Of a stretch of 7,722 nucleotides of DNA, positions 1-6,492 are shown one piece after another. The number at the start of each line of letters is the position of its first letter. Position 1 is the stretch's first letter. This DNA comes from an uncultured Fretibacterium sp. Its GTDB lineage: Bacteria; Synergistota; Synergistia; Synergistales; Aminobacteriaceae. The stretch spans positions 1 to 7,722 of the forward strand of contig NZ_CALHIQ010000065.1 of NCBI RefSeq assembly GCF_938030725.1. The letters are read 5' to 3'. Position numbers and translations under genes: made by a program. Under the pieces are notes generated by a model. The model was not told the origin of the DNA and ran no database searches. It saw nothing but the letters and a program-made list of their open reading frames with translations.

Positions 1-231
1 GTGCACGCCGGGCGTCGAGGCGATGTCGTCGTAGAGGTCCTGCCAGGTCCACAGGATGTCCTCCCGTTCGCCCAACGGGCCGAACTGCCCCTGGCCGGAA
101 CGGAGGAACCACCACTCCCGGTCCTTGCGGGAGGGGACGATAAAGCGCAGGGAGTTGCCCAGGGGGAGAAGCTCCCGGATCAGGGAGGAGAGGTTGGAGC
201 CCCGAAGGTAGGGCAGGATGCGGACGCCCAT
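1..231 (-). CDS. N-terminal fragment of unidentified protein, possibly AddB/RecB-like nuclease
   Basis: An open minus-strand frame starts with ATG at 231, three bases beyond the TAA of the DUF1294 gene, and runs off the window edge after 77 codons without a stop. The tight spacing suggests translational coupling; the Shine-Dalgarno is weak (CAGGGC). The protein begins MGVRILPYLRGSNLSSLIRE and contains a hydrophobic strand ending in IVPSRKDREWW (about residues 32-42), then a WTWQDLYDDIA stretch near residue 65. A short strand followed by VPS/R near the N-terminus recalls AddB/PD-(D/E)XK nuclease-helicase proteins, which begin with a similar 'IVPS' segment. That match is only an impression and the catalytic parts lie outside the window. 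The coding call is reasonably firm because of the coupling and the sensible composition; the function is not. Confidence 0.6.
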   Translation of the reverse strand, partial: MGVRILPYLRGSNLSSLIRELLPLGNSLRFIVPSRKDREWWFLRSGQGQFGPLGEREDILWTWQDLYDDIASTPGVH

Positions 232-234
232 GGG

Positions 235-600
235 TTAGCCCTGGCGCGTCAGCAGCCAGAGGGCGAAGGCGAGGTGCAGCACGGCCGAGAGGACGATGAC
301 GACGAGGAAGGCCGGTTTTTGGGTCTTGTGGCGAAAGAGCTGCCTGCCACAGAGGGCGCCCGCAAAACCTCCGGCCAGCGACAGGAGGTGCAGCACGGCC
401 TCCGGCACGCGCCACCCTCCGCGCCTGCTTTGGACCTTGTCGAAGCCGTAGAACAGAAACGTTGAAACGCTGCAGCAGAGGAGCCACATTGGATAGACGG
501 TCAGGAAGCCGCCCAGGCGCCGCGCGGCCAGGGCCGTGAGGGCGATGCAGGCGGCAGCTGCGGCGAGGAAGAACCGGCGCGGCGACGACTTCATGGACAT
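235..600 (-). CDS. DUF1294 family membrane protein
   Basis: A 121-residue integral membrane protein of the DUF1294 family, whose function is unknown. The family signature is clear: YGFDKVQSRRGGWRVPE (residues 51-67) followed by HLLSLAGGFAGALCGRQLFR and HKTQK (71-95), with the conserved Y-DK, R-PE and GG-GA...FRHKT-K residues. About four hydrophobic segments are visible (roughly 9-27, 32-51, 68-85 and 97-117), so it should sit in the inner membrane. The ATG at 600 is chosen because a strong Shine-Dalgarno (GAGGGAGGG) lies just upstream and overlaps the stop of the preceding gene, leaving a 16-nt gap. A frame extending upstream to 753 lacks family similarity and overlaps that gene. ATG at 594 (Met3) is a possible alternative. 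It belongs to a three-gene minus-strand cluster. Confidence 0.88.
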   Translation of the reverse strand: MSMKSSPRRFFLAAAAACIALTALAARRLGGFLTVYPMWLLCCSVSTFLFYGFDKVQSRRGGWRVPEAVLHLLSLAGGFAGALCGRQLFRHKTQKPAFLVVIVLSAVLHLAFALWLLTRQG

Positions 601-616
601 GACGGAGAACCCTCCC

Positions 617-841
617 TCAAAGGCCGCCTCCGCGGCGCTTCTTCCGCTCCCAGAGCCACAGGAGCCCCATGCTGCCCAGGATGGCCAGGGCGAAGCCCAC
701 CCCGGCGCCGTAGACGGCGAAGAGAGCCCCCTCCTCGCTCCAGGGCAGCGCAAGCCCCCTGAGCAGGAGCGTCCCCAAAGCGACGATTGCCGCTGCTGCC
801 GTCGCGCCCCGGAGGGCGGCCCTCTGCGTGAGTCTGCGCAC
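617..841 (-). CDS. Small two-helix membrane protein, unknown function
   Basis: A 74-residue protein beginning with GTG at 841, preceded at 8 nt spacing by a perfect AAGGAGG Shine-Dalgarno (about 850-856). It has a basic N-terminus (MRRLTQR), a first hydrophobic helix at about residues 12-31, a short loop containing WSEEG, a second Gly/Ala-rich helix at about 40-64, and a strongly basic tail (ERKKRR) that should face the cytoplasm. Size and two-helix hairpin topology resemble small AtpI/AtpZ-type proteins, but I see no family motif and no ATP synthase genes nearby, so I do not assign it. It is first in the cluster with the DUF1294 gene and is probably co-transcribed with it. The ribosome-binding site is the main evidence that it is real. 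Confidence 0.72.
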   Translation of the reverse strand: MRRLTQRAALRGATAAAAIVALGTLLLRGLALPWSEEGALFAVYGAGVGFALAILGSMGLLWLWERKKRRGGGL

Positions 842-941
842 GTCGATTGCCTCCTTAATAAATGGCCGGCCTTCCCAACCTTCCCGGATGCCGGAGTTCA
901 GTCCGGGGGCACCTCTTTTTCAGGGGTAGCCCTACGTTAAA

Positions 942-947
942 ATTATA
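942..947 (-). promoter_or_regulatory. Candidate -10 box for the two-helix protein/DUF1294 cluster
   Basis: A perfect TATAAT on the minus strand (947 to 942) in the 133-nt gap after metH, giving a predicted start near 935 and a leader of about 95 nt to the GTG at 841. No good -35 box is seen at 16-18 nt (the sequence there is GGGGAA-like), and there is no TG extension. No convincing terminator lies between metH and this box, so readthrough from metH may also feed the cluster. Confidence 0.4.
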
Positions 948-974
948 CCCGCCCCGGCCGTTTTTTCCCCAGGT

Positions 975-3434
975 TCACGCCCCCTTGTCCTTCAGGAGCT
1001 CCGAGGCGATCCGAACGCTCTCCATGGCGTCGCGCGCGTAGAAGTCCGCCCCCGTGAACCGCGCCAAGTCCGGCGTCAGCACCGCTCCGCCCACCAGCAC
1101 CTTTACGCCGGGGCACTCCGAGCGGACGCGCTCGATCGTGTCCTTCATGCTGGCGACGGTCGTCGTCATCAGGGCGCTGAGCCCCACGACGCGCGCGCCG
1201 CTCTCCCGGACCGCGGCGACGACCTGCTCCGGCGGCACGTCCTTGCCCAGGTCAACCACCTTGAAGTTGTAGTTCTCCAGAATGACCTTGACGATGTTCT
1301 TGCCGATGTCGTGTACGTCGCCGTACACCGTGCAGAGGACGATGGGCCCCAGCGCCGTTTCCGCGTCCTTTTGAGGGGAGGCGGCTAGAGCGGTCTTCAG
1401 GCGCTCAAAGGCGGCCTTGGCGGCGTCGGCGGACTTGATCAGCTGCGGCAGAAACAGGTGCTTCGCCTCGTACTCCCGCCCCACGGAGTCGAGGGCCGGG
1501 ACGATGTGCTTCTCCACGATCTCCAGGGGGGCCAGGTCTCGAAGGAGCCTGTCCGTCTCCGCGGCGGCCTCCTCCTTCAGCCCCCGGACGATGGCCTCGT
1601 CCAGCCCCCCCGCGGCGGCGGGGGAGGCCTCGGCGTTTCCCGTCGGGACGGGTGCCGAGGCCGCAGCGGTCGGCTCCGGGTGCGCCTGACAGTAGGCGAT
1701 GTAGTCGTGGGCCTCCCGGTCGATGCCGCTCAGCAGGCGCCACGCGGCCAGCGTCTCCCTCATGCCCATGTCCCCTGGATTGATGATGGCGGCGTCGAGG
1801 CCCTGCATCAGCGCCGCAGCGAACATCGTCCGGTTGATCAGCGGCCGGCGCGGCAGGCCGAAGGACACGTTGCTGAGCCCCAGCACGGTAGAAACGCCCA
1901 GCTCTTCCTTCGCCATCCGCACGGCGCGGAGCGTTTCCCGAACCAGGTCCTGCTGCGCGGAGGCCGTGAGGGTCAGGCAATCGATCAGGACGTCGCGGCG
2001 GGGGATGCCCAGCCGTTCCGCCTCCCGGACGATGCGCCGGGCCACGGCCAAACGATCCTCGGCTGAGTCGGGGATTCCGTCGTCGTCGAGAGCCAGCCCC
2101 AGGACGCAGGCGCCGTACTTCTTGGCGATGGGGAGCACCGTTTCCAGGCTCTTCTCCTTGCCGTTGACGGAGTTGAGGAGGGGTTTGCCGTTATAGGCGC
2201 GGGCGCCGGCTTCGAGCGCCGCCGGGTTCGGGGAGTCCAGCTGCAGCGGGAGGTCGACCACCGCCTGGATTTCCTCGACGGCCCGCCGCAGCATGGCCGG
2301 CTCGTCCACGTCGGGGAGCCCCATGTTGACGTCCAGCACGTGGCTCCCCTGGTCCTGCTGCTTCAGCGCTTCCTTCAGCACGTAGTCCATGTCCCCCGCG
2401 CGGATGGCGGCCTGGAGGGCCTTCTTCCCCGTGGGGTTCAGGCGTTCACCGATGATGACGAAGTCCGTGCCGAAGGAAACGGCGACGCCCGGCGTGCAGA
2501 TACAGGTCCTGTCGGGGACGGAACGGGGTGCGACCTCCTGCCGTGCGGCGCGCACGGCGGCGGCCACCTTCGCAATGTGCGCCGGCGTCGTCCCGCAGCA
2601 CCCTCCAAGGATCGCGCAACCCATCTCCGCGAACCGGACGGCGGCCTCTGCGAACTCGTCCGGCGTCACGTCGTAGAAGGAGGCTCCGTCGCGCATCACG
2701 GGCAGGCCCGCGTTGGGCTGCACCATGACGGGCGCATGGGCCAGCGCGCAAATATCCTGGACGATGGGGAGGAGCTGCTCCGGCCCCAGGGAGCAGTTCA
2801 CCCCCAGGGCGGCGACGCCCAGGCCCTCGAGCGTCATGACCATGGACGCGACCGTGGCGCCGAAGAACGTGCGCCCGCCCTCCTCAAAGCTCATGGTGGC
2901 CAGGATGGGCAGGCTACAGTTTTCCTTCACGGCGAGGAGGGCCGTCCGAAGCTCGCGCAGGTCGGTGAAGGTCTCAAGCAGCACGACGTCGCTCCCGTCG
3001 CGGCCGGCGCGCACCTGTGCGGCCACCGCGTCGTAGACATCGTCGAAGGAGGCGTCCCCCAGGGGTGCCATCACGCGCCCCGTGGGGCCGATGTCGAGCG
3101 CGGTGAGCGCCCCTGTCTCCGCCGCCGCCTCCCGCGCCAGCCGCACCGCGGCGGGGACCACCGCGTCCACGGAGAGCCCCTCTCGTTCCAGCTTGAAGGG
3201 GTTGGCCCCGAAGGTGTTCGTGGTGATGAAGTCGGCGCCCGCCGCAGCGTACTCCCGATGGATATCCCGGATCAGGTCGGGGTGGGTGAGGTTCAGGGAC
3301 TCCGGCAGCTCGCGCAGCTTCAGTCCCCGCGCCTGAAGCATGGTGCCCATGCCCCCGTCGAAGAACAGGATGTCCCGCCCCAGTTCCTTGGGGCGCGGCC
3401 CTCTCGTCCTCAGATGTCCAAGGTCAAAGTCCAC
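975..3434 (-). CDS. metH: Cobalamin-dependent methionine synthase lacking the reactivation domain
   Basis: Transfers a methyl group from 5-methyl-tetrahydrofolate via cobalamin to homocysteine, giving methionine; a cytoplasmic enzyme. Its 819 residues hold four modules. The homocysteine-binding domain (about 20-300) has FDGGMGTML (25-33) and the zinc ligands Cys214 (GVNCS) and Cys279/Cys280 (GGCCGTTPAHI). The pterin-binding domain (about 322-590) has IGERLNPTGKK, LDVNMGLPDVDE, QLDSPNP and LGLSNVSFGLP. After an Ala/Pro-rich linker (588-610) comes the cobalamin cap helix bundle (about 612-690), then the Rossmann B12 domain (697-819) with GDVHDIGKN, where His708 is the lower axial ligand, and VGLSALMTTT. 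Full-length MetH of the E. coli type (about 1,230 aa) has a C-terminal SAM-binding activation domain; here that function is encoded by the upstream gene. The start is GTG at 3434, preceded by a GAGGAGAAGG Shine-Dalgarno, and overlaps the end of the upstream gene by 11 nt. It is last in the metF operon. Confidence 0.95.
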   Translation of the reverse strand: MDFDLGHLRTRGPRPKELGRDILFFDGGMGTMLQARGLKLRELPESLNLTHPDLIRDIHREYAAAGADFITTNTFGANPFKLEREGLSVDAVVPAAVRLAREAAAETGALTALDIGPTGRVMAPLGDASFDDVYDAVAAQVRAGRDGSDVVLLETFTDLRELRTALLAVKENCSLPILATMSFEEGGRTFFGATVASMVMTLEGLGVAALGVNCSLGPEQLLPIVQDICALAHAPVMVQPNAGLPVMRDGASFYDVTPDEFAEAAVRFAEMGCAILGGCCGTTPAHIAKVAAAVRAARQEVAPRSVPDRTCICTPGVAVSFGTDFVIIGERLNPTGKKALQAAIRAGDMDYVLKEALKQQDQGSHVLDVNMGLPDVDEPAMLRRAVEEIQAVVDLPLQLDSPNPAALEAGARAYNGKPLLNSVNGKEKSLETVLPIAKKYGACVLGLALDDDGIPDSAEDRLAVARRIVREAERLGIPRRDVLIDCLTLTASAQQDLVRETLRAVRMAKEELGVSTVLGLSNVSFGLPRRPLINRTMFAAALMQGLDAAIINPGDMGMRETLAAWRLLSGIDREAHDYIAYCQAHPEPTAAASAPVPTGNAEASPAAAGGLDEAIVRGLKEEAAAETDRLLRDLAPLEIVEKHIVPALDSVGREYEAKHLFLPQLIKSADAAKAAFERLKTALAASPQKDAETALGPIVLCTVYGDVHDIGKNIVKVILENYNFKVVDLGKDVPPEQVVAAVRESGARVVGLSALMTTTVASMKDTIERVRSECPGVKVLVGGAVLTPDLARFTGADFYARDAMESVRIASELLKDKGA

Positions 3435-4095
3435 AGCCTTCTCCTCTCTTTCTGTAGGGACACGTCTCCCGCCCGGAGCAGGTTCCGCAGCCGCGCGTCC
3501 GGTCCGTGTCCTGAAGCGACACGCCGATGATGGCGGTGACGGATTTGACGGGCGTCATCATGAAGCGCTTCGTCATGGCGAGGCCGATGCGCCGCGTCGC
3601 GTCCAGAACCGCGATGACGTCCGCCGAGGCCTGCAGGGGGGCATCGCCGTAGCCGGGGCTGAAGCGCATGGTGAGGTGTTCCCCCTCCTTCAGGTCCCCG
3701 GCGATCTTCCCTTCCTCCTCGTCGCAGAGGGCGTCCGCCCGCACGGATGCGCAGGCGTCCAGCATGACGCCTCCCAGCATGTCCCGCGCCTGAGCCCTCA
3801 AGATGGCGCGGTCCACCTCGCTGCCCAACGTCACCGCCATGAGGCAGCACTCGCTGGATTGGGCCAGGAGCCTGGCCAGGTCCCGGCTCTGGATGGTGAA
3901 GCCCGCGACGGCGACGCCCAGGCCGTCCGCAAGGAGCTCCAAAGGGAAGCGCCGGGAAACGCCCCGGGGCCGCGCGACGCCTTCAAGCTCCTCAAAGGTC
4001 CGCCTCACCTGCTCAGCGAGCTCTCCGCTGCGCTGGTTTAGGGGAACGCGCATGAAGCGCAGCGCGTCGTCGATCATGGCCTGCGTGGGGTGCAT
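3424..4095 (-). CDS. Stand-alone methionine synthase activation-domain protein
   Basis: A 223-residue protein of the vitamin B12-dependent methionine synthase activation-domain family. It is the separate counterpart of the C-terminal module of long MetH, which binds SAM and, with a reductant, remethylates inactive cob(II)alamin enzyme. The family motif RFSPGYGD (144-151) matches the SAM-binding RxxPGY of the E. coli domain, and TPVKSVTAIIGV (181-192) matches the conserved segment near the C-terminus. The N-terminal half is helical, with VTLGSEVDR at 88-96. An extra Cys-rich tail (Cys203, 206, 212, 221) follows the domain. The ATG at 4095 directly abuts the metF TGA (TGAATG), with AAGAGG as Shine-Dalgarno, and the 3' end overlaps metH by 11 nt, so all three proteins are probably translationally coupled. 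Physical partnership with the adjacent metH product is inferred from this context. Confidence 0.9.
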   Translation of the reverse strand: MHPTQAMIDDALRFMRVPLNQRSGELAEQVRRTFEELEGVARPRGVSRRFPLELLADGLGVAVAGFTIQSRDLARLLAQSSECCLMAVTLGSEVDRAILRAQARDMLGGVMLDACASVRADALCDEEEGKIAGDLKEGEHLTMRFSPGYGDAPLQASADVIAVLDATRRIGLAMTKRFMMTPVKSVTAIIGVSLQDTDRTRGCGTCSGRETCPYRKRGEGCGL

Positions 4096-4971
4096 TCAGG
4101 ACCTCTTGACCCTCATGGAGTAGAGGATGGCGCGGATGTTCTCGTCGATGCGGCGCACGACGTCCGCCTGGTTCATGGTGTAGAGGTGGATGCCCTCCAC
4201 CCCGCGGGCCAGGAGGTCGATGATCTGATCCGTGGCGTAGGCGATGCCCGCCTCCTTGATGGCCCCAGAGTTGTGCCCGTAGGCGTCGACGAAGCGCTGC
4301 ACGCGCGCGGGTACGCTGGCGCCGCACATGGTGATCATCTTCTCGATCTGGTGGGGCGAGGTGATGGGCATTATGCCCGCGATGATGGGCTGCTTGATGC
4401 CGATGGCGCGAGCCTTGTCCCGGAAGGAGAAGAACGTGTCGTTGTCGAAGAACAGCTGCGAGATGAGAGCCTTCACGCCGAGGTCGCACTTCTCCTTCAG
4501 GTGATGCAGGTCCGTCCCCATGCTGGGGGCCTCCAGGTGCTTCTCCGGGTAGCAGGCGGCGAACAGGTCGAAGTCGCTGCCTCGTTCGTTGATGAAGGCG
4601 ACGAGCTCCGAGGCGTGGTGAAACTCGCCCAGGTCATTCTCGTCCTTCAGGTCGCCGCGCAGGGCCAGGACGTTTCGGACGCCCGCGGCCGTGAGCTCGT
4701 CCAGGATTTCCCCGATGTTTGCCCGCGTGGCCCCGACGCAGGTCAGGTGCGCCACGCCCATGATGCTGTACTTGTTCTGGATGCCCGAGGCGATCCTCAC
4801 GGTGTTGTCGCGGCTGGTCCCGCCCGCGCCGTAGGTGACGCTGATGAGGTCCGGGCCGAGGCTCGCCAGGTTGTCGATGGTGGCGTAGGTCCCCTCGAGG
4901 CTTGTCGAGCCCTTGGGGGGAAATATCTCAAAGGTGTAGCTTGGCGTCGGGATGTCTAAAAGCTTCTTCAC
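4096..4971 (-). CDS. metF: 5,10-methylenetetrahydrofolate reductase
   Basis: A cytoplasmic FAD enzyme reducing 5,10-methylene-tetrahydrofolate to 5-methyl-tetrahydrofolate, the methyl donor for the MetH encoded downstream. Numbered from the GTG start (291 aa, the usual family length), visible motifs are FEIFPPK with catalytic Glu15, SVTYGAGGTSR (44-54), ALRGD with Asp107 (the flavin-interacting Asp), AACYPEKH (139-146), QLFFDND (172-178), GIMPI (199-203) and LYTMNQ near the C-terminus. I chose GTG at 4971 because AAAGGAGT lies 11 nt upstream and the product then starts MKKLLDIPTPSYTFEIF as in relatives. An ATG at 4992 (adding MKGVAVT) has no Shine-Dalgarno and itself contains the AAAGGAG. First gene of the operon, behind a roughly 225-nt leader with a SAM-riboswitch-like fold and terminator. 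It lacks the regulatory domain of eukaryotic MTHFR. Confidence 0.95.
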   Translation of the reverse strand: MKKLLDIPTPSYTFEIFPPKGSTSLEGTYATIDNLASLGPDLISVTYGAGGTSRDNTVRIASGIQNKYSIMGVAHLTCVGATRANIGEILDELTAAGVRNVLALRGDLKDENDLGEFHHASELVAFINERGSDFDLFAACYPEKHLEAPSMGTDLHHLKEKCDLGVKALISQLFFDNDTFFSFRDKARAIGIKQPIIAGIMPITSPHQIEKMITMCGASVPARVQRFVDAYGHNSGAIKEAGIAYATDQIIDLLARGVEGIHLYTMNQADVVRRIDENIRAILYSMRVKRS

Positions 4972-5032
4972 GGTGACGGCAACTCCTTTCATTATGACGC
5001 AGCGCGGCTGCGGAACGGTCCGGCGCCCCCTG

Positions 5033-5074
5033 CAAAACGGAAACGCCGCCCCTGCGACCATGGACGGCGTTTCC
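5033..5074 (-). terminator. Intrinsic terminator/attenuator in the metF leader
   Basis: On the minus strand GGAAACGCCGTCC (5074-5062) pairs with GGGCGGCGTTTCC (5051-5039): 13 bp including one U-G, around a 10-nt loop, followed by GTTTTG (5038-5032). It lies between the SAM-clan aptamer and metF, where an expression-platform terminator belongs. The U tract is short (four U after a G), so termination may be partial. A competing pairing CGTTT (5084-5080) with AAACG (5072-5068) would open the 5' arm. Confidence 0.75.
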
Positions 5075-5095
5075 CTGAAAAACGACAAAGCTCCA

Positions 5096-5187
5096 CTTAT
5101 CGCTGTCAGCAGGACCACCTTGAACGACGCATCGAACAGGTTGGCGCAGGATCGTCGAGCTGACTCTCTCCCCGTGCTCTCGATAAA
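5096..5187 (-). promoter_or_regulatory. SAM-clan (S-box-like, P4-less) riboswitch aptamer
   Basis: Leader of the metF operon, read on the minus strand. P1: TTATCG (5186-5181) with CGATAA (5102-5097), extended by a U-G pair. P1 is followed by GAGAG, as in the AAGAG of S-box RNAs. P2: GCACGGG (5177-5171) with CCTGCGC (5150-5144), one mismatch and one G-U. The P2 loop carries CGACGA, like the S-box CGAUGA/CGACGA. Then comes CCAACC, like GCAACC. P3: ACCTG (5141-5137) with CAAGGT (5122-5117), one bulged A, tip CGA/TCG; its 3' side gives the AAGGTG seen in S-boxes. Pseudoknot: GTCAGC (5164-5159) with GCTGAC (5110-5105), 6 perfect bp, where S-box RNAs pair CUGG with CCUG. No P4 hairpin lies between the pseudoknot and P1. 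SAM is the inferred ligand, fitting metF/metH regulation. Class (SAM-I, SAM-IV or SAM-I/IV variant) is unsettled. Confidence 0.78.
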
Positions 5188-5202
5188 ATATTCAATTTGA
5201 GA

Positions 5203-5231
5203 ATTCTATCACAAGGGCCTCCGCTGGGCAA
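5203..5231 (-). promoter_or_regulatory. Promoter of the metF operon
   Basis: Minus strand: -35 TTGCCC (5231-5226), 17-nt spacer, -10 TAGAAT (5208-5203), with TGA just before the -10 making an extended -10. The predicted start is near 5196, about 10 nt before P1 of the riboswitch. The -35 box lies only 8 nt beyond the DUF362 stop codon, so the promoter fills the whole gap. Confidence 0.68.
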
Positions 5232-5239
5232 ACCGGCTT

Positions 5240-6391
5240 TCACCGAAACCATCCAACCAACCGTTCGATCTGCCGGCTGAAGCGGACGAGGGGGCTCTCT
5301 CGAAACGCGATGGCGCGGACGGGGCACATCTCGTGGCAGCAGTAGCAACGGATGCACTTGCCGTAGTCGAACCGGAGCGTTCTGCCGCCGAGGATCAGCG
5401 CGTCTGCGGGGCAGACCTCCGCGCATCGCCCGCAGCCGATGCACCGCTCCGCGATTTGGATGGGGCGGGACGTCATGGCCCGCTCCAAAAAGGGCAGGCG
5501 AGGCAGGAGGCGCAGGCTGCCCTGGGCGGGGAGCCTGACGCTGAAGACGTGGTCCGGCGGAAGGTCGCCTGCGACGTCCGCGTCGTTCAGCGCGCACTGG
5601 GGAAGGCGCCGCTGCCTGGCGGCGCGGTACAGGGGAAAGTCCTCGAGGCGGACGCCCATCATGCGGCAAAGCCGCAGGTCCATGAGGAGTGGGTCGCGGG
5701 CGGCCGCCACGACGCCCCAGGGGTTGGGGCGGCCGCTGGTGGGCCCCTCTCCGTCCATCCCAACGACGCCGTCGAGGATCGTCAGGCAGGGGGCCACGGC
5801 CCCCGCGATGTCCAGGAGGAGGGACGCGAAACGATCCCGGTCGAAGCCCACGTCGAAGTGCCATGCGGCCTTGGCGCGCCCCACGACGCACCCGAACAGG
5901 TTCTTGACGCCCAGGGTGAGGAGCATCTGTCCGTGGGTCTTCATCTTGGGGAGGTTTACGATGGCGTCGGCCTCGAGGACCAGGCGGCTCACGTCGATCT
6001 TCCGAAAGAGGGAGTCCTCGGAGGTCTTCAGGGGCGCGGGGTCCGTCAGCTCCACGCAGGAGATTCCCAGTTCCCGTGCGACGCCCGCGAAGCCGGCTCG
6101 CTCCGCGGCCTCATGGAAGGCGTCGATGCCGGGGCTGTCCGCGATGAAGGGCCTTGCGCCGCAGTCCAGCAGCAGGCGGGCGACGGCGCGGACGACGGAG
6201 GGGTCCGTCGTGGCGCGGCGCTCCGGCGCGTGCCTGCCCACCAGGTTCACCTTCAGGAGCACGCGATCTCCGCGCTTCACGAGGCTCGATGCGCCGCCAA
6301 AATGGTCAAAGGCCCGCCGCACCGCCGCATCGATGCCCACCTGATCGTAGTCCTTCTGCTGGATCAGCAACAGTCCGCCCTTTTCGTCCAT
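5240..6391 (-). CDS. DUF362 domain protein with C-terminal 2[4Fe-4S] ferredoxin domain
   Basis: A 383-residue, probably cytoplasmic iron-sulfur protein. The DUF362 domain (about 1-300) shows LLKVNLV (45-51), ADSPGID (84-90), the core NLPKMKTHGQMLLTLGVKNL (146-165) followed by GCVVGRAKAAWH, and DGVVGMDGEGPTSGRP (207-222). The C-terminus has two CxxCxxCxxxC clusters: Cys317, 320, 323, 327 (CIGCGRCAEVCP) and Cys346, 349, 352, 356 (CIRCYCCHEMCP), an arrangement typical of two electron-relaying [4Fe-4S] centres. The family's reaction is not established, so I give none. The ATG at 6391 is preceded by AAAGGAGG (13 nt away, long) and a nearer GAGG; no better start lies downstream. It sits just upstream of the metF operon on the same strand with no clear terminator between, but metF has its own promoter and a functional link is unproven. 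Confidence 0.9.
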   Translation of the reverse strand: MDEKGGLLLIQQKDYDQVGIDAAVRRAFDHFGGASSLVKRGDRVLLKVNLVGRHAPERRATTDPSVVRAVARLLLDCGARPFIADSPGIDAFHEAAERAGFAGVARELGISCVELTDPAPLKTSEDSLFRKIDVSRLVLEADAIVNLPKMKTHGQMLLTLGVKNLFGCVVGRAKAAWHFDVGFDRDRFASLLLDIAGAVAPCLTILDGVVGMDGEGPTSGRPNPWGVVAAARDPLLMDLRLCRMMGVRLEDFPLYRAARQRRLPQCALNDADVAGDLPPDHVFSVRLPAQGSLRLLPRLPFLERAMTSRPIQIAERCIGCGRCAEVCPADALILGGRTLRFDYGKCIRCYCCHEMCPVRAIAFRESPLVRFSRQIERLVGWFR

Positions 6392-6482
6392 GACCTCTGC
6401 GCCCCCTCCTTTCGGGTTCTGCGGCTGCGGCGCCGCTCGATCAGCTCAAACGCTTTCATTTCGTCCGCGCCGCGGTTCGGAT

Positions 6483-6492
6483 GTGCTATCAT
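6483..6492 (+). promoter_or_regulatory. Extended -10 promoter for the YjfB-like gene
   Basis: TGTGC then TATCAT (-10, 6487-6492; one mismatch to TATAAT) forms an extended -10. No convincing -35 is seen. Predicted start near 6499, giving a leader of about 50 nt to the ATG at 6549. Confidence 0.5.

Noticed and set aside
886..907. CCGGA/TCCGG hairpin as a metH terminator
   Set aside because: Only 5 bp, no T tract follows on the minus strand, and it lies downstream of the candidate promoter for the next cluster.
2340..3530. Plus-strand open frame of 396 codons
   Set aside because: Antisense to the highly conserved metH; long shadow frames are expected in GC-rich DNA, and it has no ribosome-binding site or recognisable domain.
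4972..5118. N-terminal extension of MetF from ATG at 5118 or ATG at 4992
   Set aside because: The 5118 extension would translate through the riboswitch terminator. The 4992 ATG lacks a Shine-Dalgarno and contains the AAAGGAG that serves the GTG at 4971.
5096..5187. Cobalamin riboswitch ahead of the metF-metH operon
   Set aside because: The B12-box sequence and the large multi-stem core are absent, whereas the S-box segments and pseudoknot fit the SAM clan.
6364..6459. Small minus-strand frame starting MKAFELIERRRSRRTRK in the DUF362 leader
   Set aside because: No Shine-Dalgarno before its ATG, no family match, and it overlaps the DUF362 start; not enough to call a leader peptide.
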